A stretch of 19,951 nucleotides of DNA from Nymphaea colorata (Eukaryota; Streptophyta; Magnoliopsida; Nymphaeales; Nymphaeaceae), in the NCBI RefSeq assembly GCF_008831285.2, contig NW_022204858.1, forward strand, positions 1-19,951. Direction: 5' to 3'. The notes beneath the pieces are model-generated. The model was not told the origin of the DNA. It saw only the letters and a list, made by a program, of their open reading frames with translations, and did no database searches. The position numbers and the translations under genes were made by a program. Positions 8,639 through 17,149 of the stretch are shown here, in pieces (within the stretch, counting starts at the first letter, position 1; every line of letters begins with the position of its first letter).

Positions 8639-8808
8639 AATCAGAGCAGTGGTGGAGTCAGAAATTTTTTGACTTTAAACTTCAACCTTTAAAGAACACT
8701 CTAAGTTTAAATTTCAATCTTTAAGGGGAACTCATAAGCAAATAAAGTAAATTTGACGGGCCGGTGTGCCCACACCAGCTACAACATTACTCCACCACTG
8801 GATCAGAG
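8639..8808. mobile_element. hAT-type MITE with 8-bp target duplication
   Basis: The element spans 8647-8800 (154 bp) and ends in perfect 12-bp inverted repeats: CAGTGGTGGAGT at 8647-8658 and ACTCCACCACTG at 8789-8800. It is flanked by AATCAGAG (8639-8646) and GATCAGAG (8801-8808), an 8-bp target duplication with one mismatch. The termini resemble the CAGTGGCGGAGCC ends common in plant hAT non-autonomous elements. It has no coding capacity and would need a transposase supplied elsewhere. Confidence 0.88.
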
Positions 8809-9624
8809 CCCAATTGGAAGTCTTCTCTTTAATTTTGAAGTCTATTATGCTGTCCCTTCAACCACTAAAAGCCCTTGACATGTTTTGGATTCTTTTTTTT
8901 AGGACTCAACAATGATACATTGTTATTATCCCATAAATCTGCTTGAAAAAATGGAGTATATTCATGCAACAATTGGGAAAGTTAGTGAAACAACAACGTG
9001 GTGTTACTTTTACCGAATAGCCCCTCAAGCTCAACCTTCTCCTAGTCTAAATTTAATCATGCACAGCCACAATTGGCACATACAAAAATACTAACTGCAT
9101 TTTTGAACTAGAAGAAGTGGTGCTATATTAAATTGTGCAATAAATTTTGAAATCATGAGTCCTATTTGTAAGCCTAATAATCTAAATTAAGTATGAAAAT
9201 TAATTACTATAATTCGACCTGAAAAAAAGTCACGACCAAAATAAAGTTTTTAAAACAGATTGTAGAAATACTGACTCTAAGGCTAAGTACTTAATTATAT
9301 ATTCTAAATGATGCTGTACAGTCAAATTTTGAGCGCAAATATAAACTGGAGACAAACACATTACAAGCACATAAATACACTTCATAAAAGTTAAAAAATT
9401 AATATCCAAGTTACACCTTCTTCCATATAAGTACACCACGTTTAAAAAGAAGAGAATCTTAATTTTTTAAATTGTAAAGCTCGCACAAACCCTCGGAACC
9501 AAGCAACTTCCACTCGTGACCCTGTTTGTTAGTGGTCTTTAAACATTAATTAGATTCGAACTTGAAGACGCTTTAAACAAGTCACTTTTAACAACTTTTT
9601 TCCTTTCAAAACAAAGGCACTGCC
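8809..9624. other. Unassigned AT-rich intergenic stretch
   Basis: No gene, RNA or repeat match is visible. Short open frames on both strands lack motifs. Confidence 0.55.
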
Positions 9625-10110
9625 AAGAATGGCAGGTTCGAGCCAAGGTGAGCCAGCTCTAATTTGTTCTTGTCTCAAAAGCCAAGATCGAACTTGGCTC
9701 GAATGCTCAAGACAAGCATGAGTGGACTAGCTCGAACTCAAACTGCAGATACTAAACTCAGGCAAAAATTGGGCTGGAGCTTAGCCGGACAATATTTTTT
9801 TTTAAAAAAAAGAAAATTCAATTTGAACATGAGTAGGAACAGCCAAATTAGAATTTGAGAGTTGGAACTTGCTAGCAAGGGGGGAATCTGATGTTGCTGT
9901 TTATTGTCGTGATGATATTGAAAATTATCTTTTACACCTTATCATATTGGTCTTGATCTTACTCAAGTTTATGTAAATGGAGCTTGCCAAGCTTGAACTC
10001 TACTCGTTTACTTAACTTTAACCCAGACACGACTCATTTATTAGATGAGTTGAGCTCGATCCGAGTTTAACTAAGAGACGTCAAGAGTGAACCAGAGTTG
10101 GCTCAAATCA
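9625..10110. repeat. Degenerate CTCGAG/CTCAAG-rich repeat, second copy
   Basis: Short variants of GGCTCGAA, GAGCTCGA, CTCAAGC and ACTCGTTTA resemble 2080-2475, including ACTCATTTA and GAGCTTAGCCGGACAAT against GAGCCGGACTCGACAAT. The stretch is not an ordered tandem array. The open frame at 9664-9858 is a by-product. Confidence 0.6.
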
Positions 10111-10279
10111 TCAAGCATCCATAATACTGTGGTGGCGTCCTGCTATGGAGTAATTGAATATCCCGTATGTCACAGAAGAAGATACATCATGCCATGGATT
10201 GTCCAAGAAATGCTACAATACTTCATGCAGTGAACAAATAATACCATCTAAACTGAGAAGGAAAGCATCAAATAGCTGA

Positions 10280-10510
10280 CTGGTTATATGCGCCATACTG
10301 GTGCACAAATTTTCATGTGCAAGTATGGTTGATGTTGACTAAAATACCCTTAATTCACACTGAAAAAAACTTTTGTAAAGACAAAAATGGAAATGAAAAA
10401 AGTAAAAAGACTATAGTTCACATTTCTTTTTTTAACAAATGACCAAAATGTCCTTCCATCGTTTACCATGTAACGTGCGCACTGCACACACAACTTTCTC
10501 TCTCAAATGG
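10280..10510 (-). repeat. Repeat M, copy 1
   Basis: Read on the minus strand, this aligns with 14308-14530 on the plus strand over about 225 bases. Shared blocks are GAGAGAAAGTTG, CTTTTTACTT, TTTTCA(G/A)TGTG, GTCA, ACCAT, GCACATGAAAATT and GCATATAACCAG against CGTATATAACTAG. No open frame is shared, so I treat it as an unclassified non-coding interspersed repeat. Confidence 0.75.
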
Positions 10511-10585
10511 CAGTCATTGGGGCAGCGAGTTTGGTATTTTTGTCTAAGAAAAAGGTACCAAACCCTTAGGTGCTGGACCCATAAG

Positions 10586-10797
10586 GATGCTCCTAGGGGC
10601 AGAGACAAGGGGGGCCTGCATGGGCCATTGCCCTACTTCAATTTTTTTGAAAAAAAAAATTATATGTAAATTTTAAAAAAAATCACTTGTTCTATATAAA
10701 AATTTTGGAAAATGGTATTTTGGTCCCAGTCAAAATTTAGAAACTTTAATTCAGACCCCCCTCGTGAAAAATTTTTGGATAAGCCCCTAGATGCTCC
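10586..10797. mobile_element. hAT-type MITE with perfect 8-bp target duplication
   Basis: The element spans 10594-10789 (196 bp) and is flanked by identical copies of GATGCTCC at 10586-10593 and 10790-10797. Its ends are TAGGGGC and GCCCCTA. The left end continues into GGGCAGAGACAAGG, resembling the GGGGCGGAGCCAAGG start of plant hAT non-autonomous repeats. The interior is A/T rich with GGCCATTGCCCT and CAGACCCCCCTCGTG. It matches the minus strand of 15438-15629 along its length. It sits directly at the end of the copia relic at 10798, so it inserted into that element or its edge. Confidence 0.85.
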
Positions 10798-11352
10798 TAT
10801 GTTAAGCTTGCTTTGATTAACATGAGAGTCATGAGAGCTTAATGGTTTTTGTAAGCCCATGTGCAATCTGTTCTTTGGATGATGTTCGTCTCACAACAAT
10901 AGTGCCTTGACCAACTTTGTCCTTAACAAAATGAACATCCACTTCAATGTGCTGCCTTCTATTATGAAAAAGTTGGAATGGCTGCTATGTTTTTTTGTTC
11001 TTATTCCAAGTTCAACTATAAATATGTCTACCACGTTGCATCTTCTGCTATGTTGGCCACTGCATGACATTCGATCGGCCTCTATGCTACATTGAGAAAC
11101 AACTTGCTGTTTTTTTGAACTTTCTGCAACAATATTTGGTCGCAAGAAGGCTGCATAAATGTTGACCATCGATCGATCATTTGGGCATTCAGCTCCGTTC
11201 GCATCGCCATATATATGAACTTCTTTGTTCTTGGATGGTTTGAACTTTGAAGATTAGACCATAGTGAATGGTAGCTTTTAAGAATCCTAATATTCTCTTG
11301 ACAGCTCCCCATTGAGATTCCATAGGATCCGAAATAAATTGGCAGAACCTTG
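10798..11352 (-). pseudogene. Ty1/copia polyprotein relic: end of RT and RNase H to C-terminus
   Basis: The minus strand starts near 11352 with FCQFISDPMESQWGAVKRIL, the segment that follows the reverse transcriptase in Ty1/copia polyproteins. It continues with YGDANGAECPND (the RNase H Asp region), SSKKQQVVSQCSIEA (the conserved SSKKQ..V..SS..AE block with Gln for Arg), AVANIAEDATW, then HIEVDVHFVKDKV, VRRTSSKEQIAHGLTK and LSSHDSHVNQSKLNIGA. The reading frame changes at least three times and several stops occur. Everything upstream of this (gag, protease, integrase, most of RT) is absent, with a sharp break at about 11352. No LTR is recognised. Confidence 0.85.
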
Positions 11353-11599
11353 TAATTACCCCAAAATTTTCAAGTTTCGTATATATCTAGTATTTTCACA
11401 ATTATTTTCGACAATTTTGGGTCTCAAATACTTCAATTTATCGCAGTTCTGATCCAATTACCCTCTAATTTGGTTATTGACTATATTTTCGAACTCATCT
11501 GAATTTAAATCTAAACTTCCAACCCAAGCCCTACCTCAATCTGGGATGATAATTCATGACAAATCTAGATCTAAACCCAATCCAAAATCCCAAGTCAAG
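11353..11599. other. Unassigned stretch
   Basis: This is AT-rich sequence between the copia break and the degenerate array, with CCAATCC and AAATCTA words that anticipate the array. No gene is visible. Confidence 0.5.
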
Positions 11600-11840
11600 A
11601 TCCGAAAACAAGCCTGAGATAAATGTTAGATTATGGATTTTGGATATCAGATTTTGGATTTCATACTTTAGATTTTGGATCCTGGATCCTAGGTATTGGA
11701 TATCAGATCTTGGATTATAGATCTTAGATTTTGGATTATAGATTTTGGATATCATATTTTGGATCTGAAGCATTAGATTATGGATTTTGTATCTCCAATT
11801 TTGGATATTGAATTTTGATCTCAAGCCTTGGACTTTGGAT
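11600..11840. repeat. Decayed short-unit tandem array (GATTTTGGAT type)
   Basis: Variants of GATTTTGGAT, TTGGATATCAGAT and TTAGATTTTGG recur every 10-20 bases, about 15 times, without a fixed period. The open frames across it on either strand are repetitive by-products. A similar composition, on the opposite strand (ATCCAAA words), occurs at 18630-18760. Confidence 0.75.
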
Positions 11841-12593
11841 AGTGAATTTTCATAACATGGTATATGATATCTTGTATCTTTATGAGATCTCTGTTTGAAA
11901 TTTAAAACAAGAATATCTCTTATCTTGATCTTAGTTTTTGCACAGATCTAAATTTTATTTGTTACGTCCATGTTCTACAAGACTCCAGGTCTATGTAACC
12001 TAGTTCTATTTCTTTGGTATTTTCAAGCATGAAAAAATGCATGAAGCCAATCCCATAAACATGCCGATGGCCATATCTATAAAATTATTTTCTGTAACAG
12101 TACGAAGTTCAAGGATGCTATTTCATATTGAAATCGTGGAAGCATTGCAATATGTGACCCATATCTCGCTGTTATTGCCTTCAGTGTGAATAGGGGAAAA
12201 GTGAATTCCTTGAATCATTTTTAAGATTAATCTAATTAATGTTTAAAGAGCATTAACAAATAGGGTGACAAGTGCAAGTTTGCTGGGTTCTTGGGGTTCA
12301 TGCAAACTTTACAATTTTAAGATTCTCATTTTTAAACAAAGTGTACTTGGATACTATGTGAGGGATAAAGATGTTTTTACCTTTATCGGGTTTATTCATG
12401 TGCTTGGAATGTGTTACTATGCAAGATGAAACTTTGACCAGGAGAAGGATGAGAGCTTAAGAAAATAATCCAAAACATGTCAAGGTTATTTTGTGATTGA
12501 ACACTTGAGGTTAGTAAACTGGGCCTTTAGGCAATTCGGCTTACAATGGAACCTTGAATTTGACCTGGTTCGACCAAGAACCTGGCTTGGTTC
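11841..12593. other. Unassigned intergenic stretch
   Basis: No open frame with motifs, no RNA gene and no clear repeat match was found. A CTTGGTTC/GGTTCGACC patch near 12570 is too short to classify. Confidence 0.5.
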
Positions 12594-12731
12594 TCAAGAG
12601 AGGAAGCAACTATCTGAATTAACAACGTAGAAAGCCATACCAGCATTCTCACTCATTTTGTTGGCCAATTCATTCTCAAATGCCTTTACCATGTAAAAAA
12701 GCTCATCAAAAGTTCGTTGACCATCTGGGTG
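12594..12731 (-). pseudogene. Coding-like scrap, possibly retroelement gag
   Basis: The minus strand reads 45 codons without a stop, ending at TGA 12594-12596. The peptide is acidic and helical, with RTFDELFYMVKAFENELANK as its core, reminiscent of the helical gag region of plant retroelements, but I cannot assign a family. There is no start codon. Its left end in reading direction touches the border of repeat L copy 1. Confidence 0.25.
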
Positions 12732-12734
12732 AAT

Positions 12735-13175
12735 GTAGTGGACCTATGATCCGGTAGAGAGCCGATGCTCCTACCCAATTTCTTGTCTCCCTAAGGTACA
12801 AGATCTGTTTTCAGTGCTTTAAAGGTACTATCATCTTGTTGTGCTCCAATTTGTGCATTGGTGACCCCTCTTTGTAGCACAGGACGTTGACACTCCTAAC
12901 ACTCAAAATAAACGTAGTTGACATTGCCATCCTACATATATAAAAAAAAAATAGCAAAGTTAGAATAATTATTCAAAGTAAAGCTCACCAAACATCATAG
13001 TGCTTAAGGCAATCACTTTTTCCATTTAAGTGTTAAAAAAGCAGCATAAATCCACCAAAAATAAAGATACAATTTGTACAACCAAAAGCCTCATTCAGTG
13101 GGTTGCACACATGAACATGAACATGTAGACACACATTTATATGCATTAATAGAACAAGAAAAAAGATGGAATGTA
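12735..13175 (+). repeat. Repeat L, copy 1
   Basis: This matches 17783-18163 on the same strand. The match starts with GTAGTGGAC(C/T)TATGATCCG and is near identical from about CAAAATAAAC at 12903 to GATGGAATGTA at 13173, roughly 90% by eye over the last 270 bases. The first part differs by a block of about 60 extra bases here. The sequence is non-coding. A LINE RT remnant follows almost immediately, while copy 2 is followed by a LINE ORF1-like frame. Confidence 0.85.
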
Positions 13176-13179
13176 ACAT

Positions 13180-13440
13180 GAACATTTCCTTGGGCCACAA
13201 AGCAGGGTTATTTATTAATCATCTGATGTCTGCAGTTATTTCTTTTTATGTAGATGAGCCCACTTCTAGTGGATTTATTGACTACTTGAGATGGACTAAG
13301 ACCCATCTCCCAATAACTTGTTTGGGTATGCCTCTTTGTCAAGGGAACTTCAGAAGTGACTATTGTGCGGAATTTGAAGGGAAAGTTACAGAAAAATTAT
13401 CATTCTAGAAGTGCCGCTCGCTCGATCTCTTATTGTTTCG
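13180..13440 (+). pseudogene. LINE (non-LTR) reverse-transcriptase remnant
   Basis: The frame reads GLFINHLMSAV, then THLPITCLGMPL, SDYCAEFEGKVTEKLSF, stop (13406-13408), KCRSL. This is the pattern of plant L1-type RTs after the catalytic core: a G..IN..KS-like segment, the LP..YLG.PL motif (Cys replaces Tyr here), then K...W....LS, where the Trp codon TGG has become TAG. Only about 80 codons remain. The catalytic YADD-type core upstream is missing, replaced by repeat L. Downstream identity is lost by about 13440. Confidence 0.75.
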
Positions 13441-13584
13441 ATGATAAAAATCTGGAAAAAAGCGTGAAAGACTCAACCTGTACCAAGGCTTCCTGTGTTG
13501 CGGGGGATTGTCTCTTGCAGAATGTCTTCTGGTTATTATTTTTCTCCTCTGACGGACTTGTGTTCTTGATCGTTGCACTTATTT

Positions 13585-13643
13585 TCTCAAACTTGGAAGA
13601 ATTAAGATAATATTGTCTCAAACTTGGAAGAATTAAGATAATA
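13585..13643 (+). repeat. Two-copy 31-bp tandem repeat
   Basis: CTCAAACTTGGAAGAATTAA occurs twice with a 31-base period. The 28-base repeated unit spans 13585-13612 and 13616-13643. It is a recent local duplication with no mismatches in the unit. Confidence 0.95.
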
Positions 13644-13827
13644 AGATCGTTTTGCATTAGAACCTTTTCTATCAGTCTTTGAGATTTGAAAACTTTGGTG
13701 AATAAATTGGTTGGTTGTGTGAATATTTTGCAAAAAAAAAGTGAAGATTTCTTAAAATCCTTTGAAAAGTCGAATAATTTAGGTCTTTTACCTAGGTTCT
13801 TAAGCTTTCCAAATGAAACATTATTAC

Positions 13828-13866
<39 letters not shown>
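13828..13866. repeat. CT/TA compound microsatellite
   Basis: A (CT)n run at 13828-13840 continues directly into (TA)n at 13841-13866. Confidence 0.95.
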
Positions 13867-14307
13867 CATGGTTGTACATTACACGTGGCTGAGGTAACCG
13901 AGTGGTAGCCATGCCTGCATGCATGAACAGGAATTACAGGTCTTTAATTTATGTATATATTCTCTTGTATAAAATTTCTCACATACTTCCTGAAAATGTA
14001 GAAGACTCAACTCCTCCTCCGGCACACATTGCTTCACATTTCCAAATCCAGTGGCACGGTTCATGATTACATTTAAAGAATATGAAAAAATGCAAGAAAT
14101 GAAAAAAATAGGAAAATAAGAGAAAAATGAGAACAAACATGTTCTTTGTTTTGGCATTTTTTAAAAATTTATTTTTCATGTTTTTAAAACGGATTTTATA
14201 AAAAAAATTGCATTTGTAGTGACCATATTTACTAACTAATTTTGGTTGTCATCTATGGCAACCTGTGAGTGGTGCTTGTCATCAGTAAGAAAAACATGTG
14301 CAACAAC
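13867..14307. other. Unassigned stretch
   Basis: No gene is visible. A short AACCGAGTGGTAGCCATGC patch at 13896-13914 looks like a tRNA A-box but has no tRNA around it. Confidence 0.5.
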
Positions 14308-14530
14308 TCAGAGAGAAAGTTGCGTGCATTTAGTGCACCATGCACAATGAAAGAGGAAAAACATTTTGTTAATTTATTAAAAAAATGTCCTTTATAGCCT
14401 TTTTACTTCTTTCTATTTTCAATTTTCTCTTAACTAAAAATTTCTTTTTCAATGTGGACTAAAGGTATGTTAGTCATTAACCATGCTAGCACATGAAAAT
14501 TAGTACACCAATATAACGTATATAACTAGA
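14308..14530 (+). repeat. Repeat M, copy 2
   Basis: This is the plus-strand partner of 10280-10510, sharing GAGAGAAAGTTG, CTTTTTACTTCTTTC, TTTCAATGTG, GCACATGAAAATTAGT and TATATAACTAG. The border on the right is near 14530, where similarity stops. The two copies have small indels and are old. Confidence 0.75.
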
Positions 14531-14599
14531 TTGGGCAAAATATAGGGTGGTTCCATGATAGCAGGAATTGTATATTGGCAACCCACGTCATAAATTAAG

Positions 14600-14990
14600 C
14601 AACGGCTGCATGGTGTTGAGTACGCTGTATTCAGGTTAGCTTAAAATATACGTTGTTCATTTATTTTTGAAAAGAATTGGACATGGTTGATGAATGGGCT
14701 TGAAGAAGACGAGACATTCATTCCAATAAATGTTTCCATTAAGTGGTCAACTCGGGACTCCGGGAGCGCTACGTGCTGTTTCCTTATGCATTTCTTAATA
14801 GTTATAAATGCTTTTAATTCTTATACTAATTTTTATATTCATCGATTCATTTTTCTGAATGAAATATTTAGTTTTCAATTGTTTTCTTTTTTTCTGATTT
14901 GCATTTTAATCATTTAGATTATTGGATTGGCCGGTTCACCAAATTGGCAGCATTGTTGACTCGATCCAGAAACCAATTTTCCTAATTAAG
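14600..14990 (+). repeat. Family A repeat, 3' segment
   Basis: It starts with TTGAGTACGCTGTATTCAGG (compare TTGAGTACACTGCATTTAG at 3688-3706), passes ATTCCAATAAATG, GTCAACTCG and CTGTTTCCTTATGCATTTCT, and ends with TTGGATTGGCC and GACTCGATCCAGAAACC. The minus strand of 16400-16130 shares the first and last parts. The minus strand of 15781-15735 matches 14908-14954 at 45 of 47 positions. The open frame at 14687-14917 is part of the repeat. Confidence 0.8.
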
Positions 14991-15429
14991 ATAGCCTTGG
15001 TGCTTGTCATTTACTCAAAATTAAAGTTCTACGAGCTCAATAACTCCATTTGAAGCTAGCTAACTTTTCGCGAACTGAAGAGCAATATCCAAAGATGCGA
15101 TGATGAAAAGTGATAAGCGGTTGATCATGCAATGGCAAGAAAAGTCATTCTAATTATATAGGTGTCTCCTCCTTAGAGGCATGAGAGTTTGGTAGCCAAT
15201 CAGCAACTCTTTATTGCAAGAACAAAGATTTCTTTGTCCTTGTTCTGAAGAACGAAAGGGGTGAGGTTATCAGAACAAAGAGAAGTATGGTCCGACCAGA
15301 TCGTCGGTGGGAGGGCTGAACAAAATTGCTATGAACAAAAGGGTGAGGTTGTTAGAAAACTTGTCTTACCTTTTTTTTCTTTTTGTGTATCCCTGTGTAT
15401 TCCTTCCTCTCTAATTTTTAGACAATAAA
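14991..15429. other. Unassigned stretch
   Basis: The only structure is an imperfect short direct repeat, GAAAGGGGTGAGGTTATCAG at 15254-15273 and AAAAGGGTGAGGTTGTTAG at 15337-15355. Confidence 0.5.
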
Positions 15430-15437
15430 AGGGTTGG

Positions 15438-15629
15438 GGGCACAAGCAAGAAATTTGTCATAAGAGGGACCAAATTAAAGTTTATAAATTTTGATTTTAG
15501 TCGAACTATCATTTTTCAAAATTTTTATATAGGACAAGTGAAAATTTTTAAAATTTTACATGTAAATTTAAATTTTTTTTTTTTTGAGGTACAGCCATGG
15601 CTCTTGCTGGCCCTGCCTTGGCTCCGCCC
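15438..15629. mobile_element. hAT-type MITE, inverted relative of the 10.6 kb element
   Basis: Read on the minus strand it starts GGGCGGAGCCAAGG, passes AGAGCCATGGC, a long A run, TTTACATGTAAAATT, CACTTGTCCTATATAAAAAT and AAATTTATAAACTTTAATT, and ends with a C-rich terminus. This is the same order as 10594-10789. The flanks AGGGTTGG (15430-15437) and TTGGTTGG (15630-15637) share 6 of 8 bases and could be an eroded target duplication. No coding capacity. The exact ends are uncertain by a few bases. Confidence 0.7.
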
Positions 15630-15699
15630 TTGGTTGGAGGGGCCCTTTTCCCACATGTTTCATGCAAAATATGCAAGACGGCCCCGATGGCTTAATCCC

Positions 15700-15885
15700 T
15701 TTGTTGTAAAAACTGATGTTTGAATCAAATAGATAATGCTGCCAATTTGGTGAATGGGCCAATCCAATAATCTAAATGATTTTAGATACAAATGAGCAAA
15801 AATTGAAATTTTGGGCAAAATGAATGGAAGGATAGATATAAAATTAATTATGAATAAAAATTTTTTGTAGCTTACAGTTTATTTG
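15700..15885 (-). repeat. Family A repeat, 3' segment, reversed copy
   Basis: The minus strand reads a TTTTATATCTATCCTTCCATTC run, then AATCATTTAGATTATTGGAT and TTCACCAAATTGGCAGCATT, matching 14800-14960 in reverse. The best block is 15735-15781 against 14908-14954 with two mismatches. It lies directly next to the MITE ending at 15629. Confidence 0.75.
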
Positions 15886-15974
15886 TTTTTGGTAATTTTC
15901 AAACTCACAATGAAGAAAACAAATCAGATCACTTGGGGAGTTGGTAAATGAGATTGAACTAGTGGAACCAGTAC

Positions 15975-16035
15975 CGATCAAGGTATGAGCCGACTTGAGG
16001 TCGGAGCTGACCGAGCTCAAGTGTGAGCTCTACTC
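15975..16035. repeat. Short CTCGAG/CTCAAG-type degenerate patch
   Basis: ACTTGAGGTCGGAGCTGA and GAGCTCAAGTGTGAGCTC resemble the stretches at 2080-2475 and 9625-10110. It lies between two reversed family A segments. Confidence 0.5.
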
Positions 16036-16129
16036 GTGCGCAGCCCGAGAACTTGTCCCCATATATTCTAATACAAACAACATGCACCCAGATATTCCCT
16101 ACCTTATTTTTGGAGCAATAAAAAATTCA

Positions 16130-16760
16130 AGGCTGCCTCATGGTCTGATCTCCAGTTGTAAGAACCGGCTTCTTAATCGAGTCAGCAATGTACACTGCAA
16201 ATTTAGTTAAGCGGGCAATTCAATAATGTAAATGATTTACATGCAAATCACCAAAAAAAAAGGAAAAATGAATGGAAGAATATAAAAAATAATTAAGAAT
16301 ACAAATATTTTTATATCTATTAAAAAATGCATAAGGGAACAGCAGGTCGAGTTGACGTACCACTAAATGCAGTGTACTCAATTAAGAAGAAAAAAAAAGG
16401 ATAGAGTAGAAACCTGGCAAAAAAGAGAACGTGATGATGTGTAAATAACAGGACCTAGAGTTAGAAAAGGTCCGGTTGGCACTGAGTGTGGAAATGACAA
16501 ATGACATCACTTTATTTTAAAGAGCAGTAGACCTGAATCTTCTAACAATTTGAATTAAACAAAAAATGAATGTGAAATTTTCCGGAAGAAGAAAATCTAC
16601 AAAAGGACGTTGCTAATTGTTCATGATCATAAGATTGCTTGACACCTCAATTAAACGAAAGAATCGATGTACATCAACCATTTCCTATCCTCTTTTGAAC
16701 CAACAGACGTTCTAGCCATCGTAGTCTTATTGCAAGATAAAAATCAGCAGCGCTATGTCC
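16130..16760 (-). repeat. Family A repeat, longest reversed copy
   Basis: On the minus strand this runs from GCTGAT...TAGAACGTCT through AGGATAGGAAATGGTTGATG, ATGATCATGAACAATTAGCA, TCCACACTCAGTGCCAA, GAGTACACTGCATTTAGTG and CCCTTATGCATTTTTTAATA to TTGCTGACTCGATTAAG. It therefore links the 5', middle and 3' segments seen separately elsewhere. It lacks about 110-140 bases after GCATTTAGTG that the copies at 3.7 kb and 14.6 kb keep, and part of the middle segment. No open frame is conserved among copies. Confidence 0.85.
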
Positions 16761-16889
16761 CGGCAAACTTGGATCGAAATCGAATGCATAAAGTTGGCCT
16801 AATGAGACCATTAGTCAAAGGATATTAACCAGTTTTATCATTCAATAATTTTGGAATAAAACTTATTTTCTTGGTGAGTAGGAGAGACC

Positions 16890-17060
16890 ACTGGAAAGAG
16901 CGGCTACCCAAACTCGACCCACCTCAGACCCATATCTAGGCACTGTAGCTGGCCTGTCAGGCCCCAGACATGTTGAGCCGGGTAGTACCGCCCAACAACC
17001 TAACAGGCAAGGACCAAGCATTACAGTCAACCCATCAGCACCCTGGCAGGCCCGACAATT
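16890..17060. repeat. Locally GC-rich degenerate repeat patch
   Basis: CAGGCCC, GGCAGGCCCGAC and GACCCA words make this stretch richer in G and C than its neighbours. It resembles the degenerate GGGTCGGGCC-type repeats of plants but has no clear second copy in the window. Confidence 0.4.
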
Positions 17061-17149
17061 TTTTTAAATTAAAAAAAAATAAATACAACTAAAAACGTGA
17101 AAAGAAGGTTTGCTTCGTTCTCTCATGCATGGATAAATTTAGCTTATTA

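Noticed and set aside
9628-9645. AGGTTCGAGCC resembling a tRNA T-loop
   Set aside because: It belongs to the CTCGAG/CTCAAG-rich degenerate repeat and no tRNA cloverleaf surrounds it.
11600-11840. CRISPR-like array
   Set aside because: Words are short, irregular and degenerate, with no uniform repeats or spacers, and the genome is a plant's.
13430-13924. 164-codon minus-strand open frame as a gene
   Set aside because: It reads through the TA/CT microsatellite (a YIYIYIYIER run), the 31-bp duplication and the opposite strand of the LINE remnant; no family features.
13886-13940. tRNA- or SINE-like A-box (AACCGAGTGGTAGCCATGC)
   Set aside because: No matching B-box at the right distance, no acceptor stem and no second copy in the window.
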